Shown piece after piece: positions 18,332 through 27,410 of a stretch of 64,000 nucleotides of DNA (its first letter is position 1; each line of letters starts with the position of its first letter). The notes under the pieces were generated by a model. The model did not search any database. It saw nothing but the letters and a program-made list of their open reading frames with translations, and was not told where the DNA came from. The stretch spans positions 2,015,501-2,079,500 of the forward strand of contig NZ_CP041025.1 of the NCBI RefSeq assembly GCF_006385135.1, written 5' to 3'. Made by a program: the position numbers and the translations under genes. Origin of the DNA: Paremcibacter congregatus. GTDB taxonomy: Bacteria; Pseudomonadota; Alphaproteobacteria; Sphingomonadales; Emcibacteraceae.

Positions 18332-21300
18332 ATGACCTGGACCAAAAAGAGCCTAAAAAACCCGGCAGCAGTGGCGGTAATCGTCGCCGTTATATTCCTC
18401 TTCGGAGGTTATAGCGTCACACAATTGCCTGTACAGCTATTCCCCAATATTGAATATCCGCAGCTCGGCATATTCACCTCCTGGCGATCCGCGTCGCCGG
18501 TGGAAATTGAATCGGAAATTACCGAACCCCTGGAAGAAGTATTGCAAGGCATTCCCGGTCTGAAGGAAATGAGCGTCAATTCAAATCAGGGCGCGGCCTT
18601 TATCAATCTTCAGTTCACCATGGAAGCCGACATGGACAAGGTCGTGCTCGACGTTATCAGTCGACTGAACCGCCTACGGCCCCTGCCGGTGGATGCGGAC
18701 AAGCCTGTTCTTTTTCTAGGCGGCGGTGGAGGGTCCAATGACACCCTGATCTATTATTTCATGCAAAAACTGCCAGACAATCCGCGCGCCATTGATGAAT
18801 ATATGACCTTTACCCAGGATCGTATAATCCCCCTGTTCGAGGCCATTCCCGGCGTCGCCCAGGTCAATAATCAAACCAACCTTCCCGAAGAAGAACTGCA
18901 AATTACCTTCGATCCTTACCGGGCCGCGGAACTTGGGATTGATGTTGCCGACATGGCGGCGGCCGTGGGCCGGTCCCGTGATCTATCCGGGGGCTTTATC
19001 GAAAACGGCCGTCGGCGGTATACGGTGCGTTTTATGGGGCGTTATACTCCGGAGGATCTGAAAAATCTGGTCCTTGAATGGCGGGACAGCGGCCCAATCA
19101 AACTGGGCGACATCGCAGAAATCACTGTCAGCCGGGGAAAACAAACAGACATCGGCATCCAGAATGGTAATCCCGCCCTCTCGCTGCAAATCACCCGGGA
19201 AAATGGCGCCAATGTTCTGGAAACGATTCAAAAAGTTAACGCTCTTGCCGATGAACTCAACCAGGGCATTTTGAAAAATAACGGCCTGTTCATGCAGAAA
19301 TCCTTTGACCCGTCTGTGTTCATCAAACGCGCCACCGGACTCCTGTCGGGGAATCTTGTTCTGGGGGTCTTTTTTGCCATCGGCATTCTGTGGTGGTTCC
19401 TACGTCAGTCACGCGCCACCCTGATTATCGCCATTACCATTCCGGTCTGCCTGCTCGCGACCTTTATCGTTCTTTATATGGCGGGGCGTTCAGTGAATGT
19501 TATTTCCCTGGCTGGTCTGGCTTTCGCCACCGGTATGGTGCTTGACGCCGCCATTGTCGTAATGGAAAATATCTGCCGTCTGAGAGAGAACGGCACAAAG
19601 ACCGATGCGGCCTGTACGATAGGTGCAAAACAGGTCTGGGGGGCGTTGGTGGCCTCGACAGCAACAACCGTCGCCATATTTTTACCGGTCATGCTTTTAA
19701 AGGACGTTGAGGGCCAGCTATTTTCCGATCTGGCGTTAACCATCGCCATCGCGGTCAGTGTATCACTGTTTGTCGCAGTCACGGTATTGCCCGTTGCCAA
19801 TAAACATTTTATGAAAGGTAATCTTCCCAAAGATAAAAATTATAAAACCTGGCAAAAGATGTCCGGCAGGATCATGTCCCTGACCCGCACGACAAAACAC
19901 CGCATGGCCTGGATCACCAGCCTGATTGCAGTGTCCATTGTCGGAACCTATCTGATGTTTCCCAAACTGGACTATCTGCCGCCGGTCAAACGCGATGCGG
20001 TGGATGTATTTTTCAGATTTCCTGCCGGCATGTCCTCAGATGTCCTGCTGAAAGAAATTGTTCCGGTCCTGACAAAACGTATGGAACCATATGTTACAGG
20101 CGCCAAGGAACCGGCCCTGAAGAATTATTATCTGATCACCTTTACCAATTTCAATGGAGGCACCATGGGAATCCGGGCAAAGGATCAGTCTCGGGTCAAG
20201 GAACTTGAACGCATCGTACGCGAAGAAATTATCGCCGACCTGCCGGATGTACAGACTTTTGCCTCACAAGGGAATCTCTTTGGCGGCTTTGGCGGTAGCG
20301 GCAATATTGCCATACATTTACAATCCACCGACAGTGCGGCATTGGCGAATGCCTCCCTGAAAACATCTGAGTATGTCACTGATGCCCTGCCGACAGCACA
20401 GGTCAATCCGGCGCAGAATCCGGAACAGGCCCAACCCCTGCTTTCCATCGTGCCGGACGACAGACGCATTCAGGAAGCCGGATGGAGCCGCAGTCAACTT
20501 GGTCGCGTCATTCAGACCACAGGAAATGGCTTGTTTGTTGGGGAATTTTTTGATGGAGAAAAACGGATGAATATCATCCTGAAAACTCCTGAAAATACCA
20601 GTCCGGAAGAAATCGCCGCTGTCCCCCTCGCCACCCCGAACGGCGGCATTATGCAGCTGGGAGAATTGGCGCGTCTGGACCAAACCGTGGGACCGCAGCA
20701 AATCCGGCGCGTGAATGGTCGTCGCACCATGACATTCAATGTTTCTCCGCCGGAAGGTATGCCATTGCAGGAAGCCATGGAGATTATTCGTCGCGATGTT
20801 GAACCGAAGATACTGGCAGATCTTGGCGATGGGGGCAGCGTGATTTACGGGGGCAGCGCCGATTCCCTTAAAAACGCCATCGCCAGTCTTGGCAGTAATT
20901 TTCTTCTGGCCTTTGGCTTGTTGTTCATGATCCTTGCTGCGTTATTTAGATCCCTGAAGGACGCCTCTCTGGTGGTGATCAGCATTCCTCTTGCCGCTGT
21001 AGGGGGCATCGCCGCCATCCGCATTCTCGGGCTTTTCACCACCCAATCTCTGGATCTTCTGACCATGATCGGTTTTATCATCCTCCTGGGGTTGGTGGTC
21101 AACAACGCCATCTTGCTGGTCATGCAGACCCGGGCGGGCGAAGCCGAAGGACTGGGCCGTCAGGCATCCGTGCAACAGGCCCTTGAGCTGCGGTTACGCC
21201 CAATCTTCATGAGCACCCTGACCAGTATTTTCGGTATGCTGCCCCTCTTGCTGTTCCCGGGGGAAGGCAGCGCCATCTATCGTGGTCTTGCCGCCAGCAT

Positions 21301-21454
21301 TGTCGGTGGTATGGCGGTCAGTACGGTCTTTACCCTGATCCTGTTGCCGAGCCTGCTACAACTTGGCAAGGCGCAAAAGGTGCCCAAACTCATTATTGAT
21401 AACAAGACAGACAGCCCGTCTCTGGAAGACAGACTAGTCGGTGTCGGAGAATAA
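18332..21454 (+). CDS. RND efflux permease (HAE1 family)
   Basis: This 1040-aa inner-membrane RND transporter uses proton motive force to export drugs or other amphiphiles. The usual plan is visible: TM1 at about 10-30, a large periplasmic loop, a TM bundle (about 335-490) with GMVLDAAIVVMEN in TM4 carrying a single Asp in place of the common Asp-Asp pair, a second loop, and TM8-12 (about 850-1010). It is first in an operon: the adaptor gene starts 2 bp after its stop, followed by a sensor kinase and a regulator. The outer-membrane channel is not in the operon. Substrate is unknown. Confidence 0.93.
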   Translation: MTWTKKSLKNPAAVAVIVAVIFLFGGYSVTQLPVQLFPNIEYPQLGIFTSWRSASPVEIESEITEPLEEVLQGIPGLKEMSVNSNQGAAFINLQFTMEADMDKVVLDVISRLNRLRPLPVDADKPVLFLGGGGGSNDTLIYYFMQKLPDNPRAIDEYMTFTQDRIIPLFEAIPGVAQVNNQTNLPEEELQITFDPYRAAELGIDVADMAAAVGRSRDLSGGFIENGRRRYTVRFMGRYTPEDLKNLVLEWRDSGPIKLGDIAEITVSRGKQTDIGIQNGNPALSLQITRENGANVLETIQKVNALADELNQGILKNNGLFMQKSFDPSVFIKRATGLLSGNLVLGVFFAIGILWWFLRQSRATLIIAITIPVCLLATFIVLYMAGRSVNVISLAGLAFATGMVLDAAIVVMENICRLRENGTKTDAACTIGAKQVWGALVASTATTVAIFLPVMLLKDVEGQLFSDLALTIAIAVSVSLFVAVTVLPVANKHFMKGNLPKDKNYKTWQKMSGRIMSLTRTTKHRMAWITSLIAVSIVGTYLMFPKLDYLPPVKRDAVDVFFRFPAGMSSDVLLKEIVPVLTKRMEPYVTGAKEPALKNYYLITFTNFNGGTMGIRAKDQSRVKELERIVREEIIADLPDVQTFASQGNLFGGFGGSGNIAIHLQSTDSAALANASLKTSEYVTDALPTAQVNPAQNPEQAQPLLSIVPDDRRIQEAGWSRSQLGRVIQTTGNGLFVGEFFDGEKRMNIILKTPENTSPEEIAAVPLATPNGGIMQLGELARLDQTVGPQQIRRVNGRRTMTFNVSPPEGMPLQEAMEIIRRDVEPKILADLGDGGSVIYGGSADSLKNAIASLGSNFLLAFGLLFMILAALFRSLKDASLVVISIPLAAVGGIAAIRILGLFTTQSLDLLTMIGFIILLGLVVNNAILLVMQTRAGEAEGLGRQASVQQALELRLRPIFMSTLTSIFGMLPLLLFPGEGSAIYRGLAASIVGGMAVSTVFTLILLPSLLQLGKAQKVPKLIIDNKTDSPSLEDRLVGVGE

Positions 21455-21456
21455 CC

Positions 21457-22518
21457 ATGACAAGACCCCCTGTAAAATTTCTGGTTTCAGCCCTAGCTCT
21501 TGTTCTGATCACCCATAGCGCCGAGGCCCAACAGCCGCCGAACCAGCCCAAGGCGAAAGTTCGGGTCGCAACTGCGGAAATGACCGAAATCGCCCCGACC
21601 CTGAATGTGCCGGGCACCGTGGTCAGCCTGCAAAACTCGCGCCTTGCGGCTGAAACCTCCGCTGCAGTCGACTGGGTTGCAGAGGTCGGTACCCAGGTAA
21701 AAAAAGGGGCCACCGTGGCCCAGTTGAATAAACGCCTGCTGCAACTGGAACTGGTCAACAGCGCGGCAGATATCAAACGCATCAAAGCTCAACTGGATTT
21801 TCGCACGAAAGATGTCACCCGCCTTAAAAAGCTTCTGACCAACCAAACTATTGCCGAAAGTCGCTATGACGAGGCCATCTCGCAGGAAAGCGTCCTCGAA
21901 CAGGAACTGGCCCAGGCCGGCGCCCGCCACGACAGAATAAAATACCTTCTGGAAAAATCAGAAATCAAGGCGCCTGCTGATGGATGGGTTGTCGAACGTT
22001 ATATTTCTGCAGGAGAATATGTTACCGCCGGGGCACCGGTGGTTCGCTTTGTCGATACCGTAAATTCAGAGATTACCGTTCAGGCGCCTCTGGACCTGTT
22101 GCCCAACATCACGGCCGGCATGGAAATCACAGTCGCCAATGGTAACCAACTGGTCACAACCCGGATCAGAGCCATCATTCCTGTCGGGGATAATGCCAGC
22201 CGCATGGCTGAGATAAGACTGGAAAATCCGGGCAGAAAATGGGCCATCGGCACAGCCGTGCGCGTTAGTCTGCCCAATGCTGAAACGCGAAAAGTCCTTG
22301 CCGTACCAAGAGATGCCTTGATTATTCGCGCCGGACAAAGCTATATTTACAAAATTGCGCAGGACGGCAAAGCCGAACGGATTAACATTCGCTCTGGCGT
22401 GACCAGCGCAACACGTATAGAAGTAACAGGACACCTCACCCAAGGAGACCAGGTGGTCACTCGGGGTGGGGAAACATTACGGCCAGGACAGGAAGTTGAA
22501 GTCCTGCCGTTAAGTTAA
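21457..22518 (+). CDS. RND pump periplasmic adaptor (membrane fusion protein)
   Basis: This 353-aa periplasmic adaptor links the permease to an outer-membrane channel. It has a signal peptide over about 1-25. A lipoyl-like half (VPGTVVSLQNSRLAAETSAAVDWVAEVGTQVKKG, shown in part of the N-terminal region), a coiled-coil hairpin (about 95-155), the second lipoyl half (SEIKAPADGWVVERYISAGEYVTAGAPVV, in part) and beta-barrel/MP domains follow. No lipobox Cys is seen, so it is soluble or peripherally held. Tight coupling to the permease gene fixes the partner. Confidence 0.93.
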   Translation: MTRPPVKFLVSALALVLITHSAEAQQPPNQPKAKVRVATAEMTEIAPTLNVPGTVVSLQNSRLAAETSAAVDWVAEVGTQVKKGATVAQLNKRLLQLELVNSAADIKRIKAQLDFRTKDVTRLKKLLTNQTIAESRYDEAISQESVLEQELAQAGARHDRIKYLLEKSEIKAPADGWVVERYISAGEYVTAGAPVVRFVDTVNSEITVQAPLDLLPNITAGMEITVANGNQLVTTRIRAIIPVGDNASRMAEIRLENPGRKWAIGTAVRVSLPNAETRKVLAVPRDALIIRAGQSYIYKIAQDGKAERINIRSGVTSATRIEVTGHLTQGDQVVTRGGETLRPGQEVEVLPLS

Positions 22519-22535
22519 GTCCGGACAGGTGTATA

Positions 22536-23642
22536 TTGGATAAACGATTAAAAACATTGATTGAGCATAAAGAACGCCTGTTCTGGAGCTTGCAGATTCT
22601 CGGCTGGATCGCCTATTGCGCCGCCCGGACATTGAATGCCTATGCCCTCGGAGAAAAACCGGAATTTATTTATGCGGTAATGATGGGGGTTATCGGCGGG
22701 TTCTGGATTACCATCGGGCTGCGACATATCTATCAGTTCCTGCGCCAGGCCAACATGCCTCCGCTGCTGATGTTGCTGTCAATCATTGTGTGCATTCTCC
22801 TGAGCTCCATGCTTTTTTCCGTAATTGAAGTCTGGTCAAAAAACCAACTCTATGATCCCGACTGGACCATGGAAGGCATGGGATTCCTCTATCGGTCACT
22901 CTATGACACTTTTGTCCTGATGGCCTGGACAGGGCTCTATTTCGTGATCAATTACCATTTCCAGCTCCAGCAGCAGAAAGAAATGTATCTTGCCGCCTCG
23001 GCGCAGGCCCATCAGGCCCAGTTGCAGATGCTGCGCTATCAGTTAAACCCGCATTTCCTGTTTAACACCCTGAACGCCATTTCCACCCTGGTTCTGGAAA
23101 ATCAGATTAAGGAAGCCAACGGCATGTTGAACAAGCTGAGTGCGTTTCTACGCTTCAGCCTGGTCAGCCAACCAACACAAAAAACAACTCTGGAAGAAGA
23201 ACTCTACGCCCTGTCGCTCTATCTTGATATTGAACGGGTAAGATTCCAGGAACGGCTCAAGGTTGAAATCGACGTCACAGATGAGGCAAAGGCCGCACTG
23301 ATCCCCGGTCTCTTGCTTCAGCCTATTGTCGAGAACGCCATTAAATATGCGGTCAGCCCTCAGGAAGATGGCGGCACCATATCCATTACAGGAAAAATTG
23401 AGGATAAAAAACTCAAAATCACTCTGCAAGACGATGGCCCCGGTTTTTCCAAGGAGAAGCCAAAGGATTATCACCAGAAATCGAGTGGGGTAGGCATTGC
23501 CAATACGCGGGAGCGTCTCAAAAAGCTTTACCCTAATTCCAGTACGTTTGAAGTCATAAGCCAGGATAAAAAAGGTGTTACCATACACATCACACTGCCT
23601 TGTGAGTTTTCCAATGAGCCTTATGCGGAGGTTGCTCAATGA
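22536..23642 (+). CDS. LytS/YpdA-type sensor histidine kinase
   Basis: This 368-aa membrane kinase has four N-terminal helices (about 12-35, 45-65, 78-100, 122-142), a short coiled coil, and a His_kinase domain with the phospho-acceptor H173 in NPHFLFNTLNAIS. An HATPase domain follows (VENAIKYAVSPQ, DDGPGF, GVGIANTRERL). There is no large sensory loop, so the signal is probably sensed in or at the membrane. It starts with TTG at 22536 after GGACAGG. It overlaps the regulator gene by ATGA at 23639-23642. It is the third gene of the RND operon, so it most likely controls this pump. Confidence 0.93.
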   Translation: MDKRLKTLIEHKERLFWSLQILGWIAYCAARTLNAYALGEKPEFIYAVMMGVIGGFWITIGLRHIYQFLRQANMPPLLMLLSIIVCILLSSMLFSVIEVWSKNQLYDPDWTMEGMGFLYRSLYDTFVLMAWTGLYFVINYHFQLQQQKEMYLAASAQAHQAQLQMLRYQLNPHFLFNTLNAISTLVLENQIKEANGMLNKLSAFLRFSLVSQPTQKTTLEEELYALSLYLDIERVRFQERLKVEIDVTDEAKAALIPGLLLQPIVENAIKYAVSPQEDGGTISITGKIEDKKLKITLQDDGPGFSKEKPKDYHQKSSGVGIANTRERLKKLYPNSSTFEVISQDKKGVTIHITLPCEFSNEPYAEVAQ

Positions 23643-24454
23643 TGCAAAAGAAAATCAGGACACTGTTGGTTGACGACGAACCCCTCGCCTTGCGTGGGCT
23701 ACAAATTCGTTTGAAGGAATTTGAAGATGTCGAAATCATTGGGACCTGTTCCAATGGCCGCGAAGCCATCAAAAAAATTCGTGCCGAACGTCCGGCGCTT
23801 GTCTTTCTCGATATTCAGATGCCTGGCTTCGATGGCTTCGCCGTGATCAAGGCCCTGGCCAAGGAAGAAATTCCCTTGATTGTATTTGCCACGGCTTTTG
23901 ATCAATATGCCATCAAAGCCTTCGAATCACATGCTCAGGATTATCTTCTGAAACCGATTGATACAGACCGACTGCATGAAACCATGAACCGCGTCCGCGA
24001 AGCCATCAAGGAGCGGATCACGGTCGAACAGAATGCCAAGCTTATTGAATTGATCCGGTCTATGGACAATCCACCGACCCTTGAGTTGTCCGAAATCATC
24101 AATACCCAGGAACTGGTCAACGAAAATAACTATGAAACTCATCTCAATATCAAGGATCGCGGACAAATCACCCGGGTCGATATTACAACGATTGAGTGGA
24201 TTGATGCGGCCGGGGATTATATGTGTCTGCATGCCGACGGCAAGACTCATATCCTGCGGGAAACCATGAAAAATATGGAAAAGCGCCTCGATCCGGAAAT
24301 ATTCCAGCGCGTCCATCGGTCCACCATCATTAACATCAACAAGGTTAAGGAGCTGCAACCCACCACTGGCGGAAAGTATCAAATTACCCTGGAAAGCGGT
24401 GCCGACCTTCAGGTCAGCCGTAATTACCGTGATGTATTGGGGCGGTTCCTGTAA
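23639..24454 (+). CDS. LytTR-family response regulator
   Basis: This 271-aa regulator has a receiver domain (about 6-125) with the acidic pocket VDDE and phospho-acceptor D58 in FLDIQMPG. A C-terminal LytTR DNA-binding domain (about 165-271) contains EWIDAAGDYMCLHADGK and FQRVHRSTIININKVKELQ. LytTR proteins bind direct repeats upstream of target genes. It overlaps the kinase gene by 4 bp. It ends the RND operon and ends 11 bp from the convergent gene at 24466. Confidence 0.94.
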   Translation: MMQKKIRTLLVDDEPLALRGLQIRLKEFEDVEIIGTCSNGREAIKKIRAERPALVFLDIQMPGFDGFAVIKALAKEEIPLIVFATAFDQYAIKAFESHAQDYLLKPIDTDRLHETMNRVREAIKERITVEQNAKLIELIRSMDNPPTLELSEIINTQELVNENNYETHLNIKDRGQITRVDITTIEWIDAAGDYMCLHADGKTHILRETMKNMEKRLDPEIFQRVHRSTIININKVKELQPTTGGKYQITLESGADLQVSRNYRDVLGRFL

Positions 24455-24465
24455 AGGAGCCCCCC

Positions 24466-26061
24466 CTATTCCATATCAGGAAGTTCGCGGGTTCTTTCGC
24501 TGTTTGATTGACGTAAATTCAGCAAGGCGTCTTTAAGTTTATTGTTTTTGGCCGCGCCATTCCGTGAAACCGGGCCTTTTTCCTGAATGGTTCTCAGAAT
24601 AGTATCCATTTCAGTGGTCAGTTGATTGAATTTATCAAGCAATTTACCTGATGCATTCGAAATTGTCCCCAAATCGCGCGCGGTATTATGCAGGTCTGAC
24701 AATATATTATCCTTATCCTGTACTGATGCCTCAAAAGCATCCTGCTTTTCCTGCAGGGTTTTCAGATTGCTTTCAACAAATTCGGCCATATTCTGATAAG
24801 TTTTTTCCACTTCTGTGGTCAGGCCTGTGATCAGTTTTTCTGTCCCGGCATGGGTAGTCTTCTCACTGGCTTTCAAATTTTTCTGCATTTCCAGAAGGTG
24901 CTTGGCGATGGTTGCCGCCTGTTTATCCATTTGCTTGGTGAATTGCATCGCCCCGTCAAGCTGCTGCTTTTTCATTTTATCTGCGGCGAGCGTTGCATCT
25001 TTCAAGGCCTTGTTCAGATTGTCTGCGTCCACGCCGACCTGCTTCGTCATGGTTTTTGAGAAATCAGCCAGAGATTTCACCATCAATCCATCCAGTTTTT
25101 CTTCCTGCGCGCTGGACAGTTCTTTCACCGCTTTGGAAATTTCCGTCATAGGCTTATCCAGGCTCTTGTGCAAGACTGCCTCCAACTGATCGGCGATATT
25201 GACCTCTGCCAGGCTTTCCACCAATCGGTTCATATCACCCTGCCATTCATTCTGATCAAAGAGACCATCAATCGTCCGGGCGAGAAGTTTTGCGCCCTGA
25301 TCCAGGATCTGTTCGACAAAATGCGCCGCACCAAAGATAATAATCGCCGCGGTGAGACAGTAAAGCAAAGCCACCAGCCCCGGCTGCAACGCCGTCATTA
25401 CATGCATTTCAGCAGGATCAAGGCTATACGACACCAGAGAGAAACCGACACAAACCAACCCCGCACCAATCAAAAGACGGGCAAATACAGGAAAGAAACC
25501 GAGCAACAGGGTTTCCCCGACAAGGCTGTCCCTGTTGAACAGGACTTTGGCCGGCGCGGTGGCCCGCACCGGAGCGATCAAGACATCCTTACCGTCTCCT
25601 GACTTTACGGCCCTTTTAGACAGACGCACAGATTTGACCACTTCCGGATCTACTTTACGTTCAGCTTCCTGAACAAGATAGCCACTGTAAGCCTCCGCCA
25701 ATTTGCCAATAAAGCCCATTTCCTTCATTTGCGAAAGGAAGTCTTTCAATGTGGTACGACGGGCCGGTGCGCTGGCCAGCGGCAATCGCGTCATGGCGGA
25801 ATGGGCCGCGCTAATATGATACCAAACGTACGTCACGGGAAAGACAAGATACAAAAGGAAAAAGACCAGACCAAACAGACTGAGATAACCGCCAAAGGCC
25901 ACAAGGCTGCTTTGACTGACCATGCGCAGAAAGTCCCGCGGCAAAGTGGCCGTCGAGACCATTTCCACCAACACCACAAGCGCAGGATTAAAAATATATG
26001 CGACCACGGCAGCCGTAAGGCCTAAAATAAAAAATGTCAGATTTTTCGACACGTCCATCAC
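24466..26061 (-). CDS. Unknown membrane protein with long coiled-coil tail
   Basis: This 531-aa protein is not of a family I can name. Two hydrophobic segments (about 8-33 and 50-78) are followed by a basic cytosolic-looking stretch (about 80-175). Two more segments (about 185-215 and 225-252) come next, then a long Lys/Glu/Ala-rich coiled coil (about 270-500; for example TEISKAVKELSSAQEEKLDG and KQMDKQAATIAKHLLEMQ). The TM2-loop-TM2-tail layout recalls MotA/TolQ/ZorA proton channels, but no MotB/TolR-like partner lies near. Other options are a cell-shape or chemoreceptor-like scaffold. It is convergent with the RND operon. Confidence 0.75.
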   Translation of the reverse strand: MMDVSKNLTFFILGLTAAVVAYIFNPALVVLVEMVSTATLPRDFLRMVSQSSLVAFGGYLSLFGLVFFLLYLVFPVTYVWYHISAAHSAMTRLPLASAPARRTTLKDFLSQMKEMGFIGKLAEAYSGYLVQEAERKVDPEVVKSVRLSKRAVKSGDGKDVLIAPVRATAPAKVLFNRDSLVGETLLLGFFPVFARLLIGAGLVCVGFSLVSYSLDPAEMHVMTALQPGLVALLYCLTAAIIIFGAAHFVEQILDQGAKLLARTIDGLFDQNEWQGDMNRLVESLAEVNIADQLEAVLHKSLDKPMTEISKAVKELSSAQEEKLDGLMVKSLADFSKTMTKQVGVDADNLNKALKDATLAADKMKKQQLDGAMQFTKQMDKQAATIAKHLLEMQKNLKASEKTTHAGTEKLITGLTTEVEKTYQNMAEFVESNLKTLQEKQDAFEASVQDKDNILSDLHNTARDLGTISNASGKLLDKFNQLTTEMDTILRTIQEKGPVSRNGAAKNNKLKDALLNLRQSNSERTRELPDME

Positions 26062-26279
26062 CCTTGATTTTTATCTGTTTGTTCCCCGAATTTCTCTTGA
26101 GTATGGGGAGTAACCCAGTTTGGTAAAAAAAGCCTTAGTTTTAGTAAAATTAAAAACATTTGCGGAAATTTGCCAAAGACAAGGCCATTTTTTTCCCTTA
26201 GATTACCGCTTACCATATTTTAGCAAATTTTACATATTATGCCACCCGATAGCATAACTCAGACAAAAGAAAAACAACC

Positions 26280-27407
26280 TTGGTTCAGAAAAACAAAATT
26301 CCCCATATCTTTCATGTCATTCCATCCTTTGCACATGGTGGCGTTCCGATCCGGATTTCATACCTGATGAACCATTTTGGTGGCAGGGCGCGTCATAGTC
26401 TGCTGTCAACAGACCATGTCTACAGCTGCCGGTCCCGCCTGTCTGCAGACATTGACCTGACCATACCCGATATCGCGCACGCCGATCAGGGCAATATTCT
26501 TCAGCGTATTCTGGCCTACCGCAAGATTATCAAAGACCTGAAACCTGATCTGATGCTGACCTATAACTGGGGATCTACGGAATGGGCCCTGGCCAACCGC
26601 CTGCGGCCCCTTTGCCGTCACTATCACCTGGAAAGCGGTTTCGGACCGGAAGAGGCGCTATTCACCCTGCCCAAGCGCAATTATTTCCGTCGTCTGGCCC
26701 TGGGACGTATCGAGGGTATTGTTGTCCCGTCCCAGACACTCGTCAAAATTTGTCAGGACGACTGGCATATCCCGCCCGGTAAAATTCATTATATCCCCAA
26801 TGGGGTTGATTGTGAGAAATATGCCGCCGCACCAAGCCCGGATGCACTCCCCGGTTTCAAGAAAAAACCGGGCAACATCACCATTGGTACCATGACGCCA
26901 TTACGTCCGGAGAAAAATTTATCCCGCCTGATTACTGCATTTAAACACCTGAAAACCACCTGTCCGAACAAGGATCTGGATCTGGTGATCATGGGCGAAG
27001 GCAATGAAAGGGCCGCCCTTGAGCAGATGATCCGGGAATATGGTCTTGAAGCCCATGTCTATATGCCCGGACATGTGGACGACCCGGCAAAAGCACTTGG
27101 CTGGTTGGACATTTACGCGATCTCTTCCGATACGGAACAGATGCCTAATTCAGTTAATCAGGCCATGGCGGCCGGCTTGCCCATTGTCGGCATGGATGTA
27201 GGCGACGTCAAATTTATGATGAATGACCTCAACCGCCCCTTTATTGCGCCAGCCAGGAATGACCGCGCCTTCGCTGAATGCCTGATCGCACTCACAACAG
27301 ACGACTCCCTGCGCCAGGAGATTGGACAGGCCAACAAGATACACGTCAAGCAGACCTTCGACCAGCACCGCATGTATGAGTCCTATGCCAGCATATGGGG
27401 CGTTTAA
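26280..27407 (+). CDS. Glycosyltransferase family 4-type protein
   Basis: This 375-aa GT-B fold glycosyltransferase probably adds a sugar to a lipid-linked polysaccharide unit in the cytoplasm. The N-terminal domain starts IPHIFHVIPSFAHGGVPIRI, and the acceptor/donor hinge carries YIPNGVDCEKY. The donor-binding C domain has IGTMTPLRPEKNLSRLITAF, YMPGHVDDPAKALGWLDIYAISSDTEQMPNS (in part) and the glutamate of the EX7E region. The start is taken as TTG at 26280, with weak ribosome site; an ATG at 26239 is out of frame. It is oriented opposite to the XrtA-type transferases and ends 3 bp from the next gene. Confidence 0.85.
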   Translation: MVQKNKIPHIFHVIPSFAHGGVPIRISYLMNHFGGRARHSLLSTDHVYSCRSRLSADIDLTIPDIAHADQGNILQRILAYRKIIKDLKPDLMLTYNWGSTEWALANRLRPLCRHYHLESGFGPEEALFTLPKRNYFRRLALGRIEGIVVPSQTLVKICQDDWHIPPGKIHYIPNGVDCEKYAAAPSPDALPGFKKKPGNITIGTMTPLRPEKNLSRLITAFKHLKTTCPNKDLDLVIMGEGNERAALEQMIREYGLEAHVYMPGHVDDPAKALGWLDIYAISSDTEQMPNSVNQAMAAGLPIVGMDVGDVKFMMNDLNRPFIAPARNDRAFAECLIALTTDDSLRQEIGQANKIHVKQTFDQHRMYESYASIWGV

Positions 27408-27410
27408 AGG

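Noticed and set aside
24466-26061. ZorA-like anti-phage defence protein
   Set aside because: The TM layout is similar but there is no ZorB, ZorC/D/E or other defence gene beside it, and the motif match was by layout only.
26239-26280. ATG at 26239 as the glycosyltransferase start
   Set aside because: It is out of frame with the conserved IPHIFHVIPSFAHGG start; using it would need a frameshift, for which there is no evidence.
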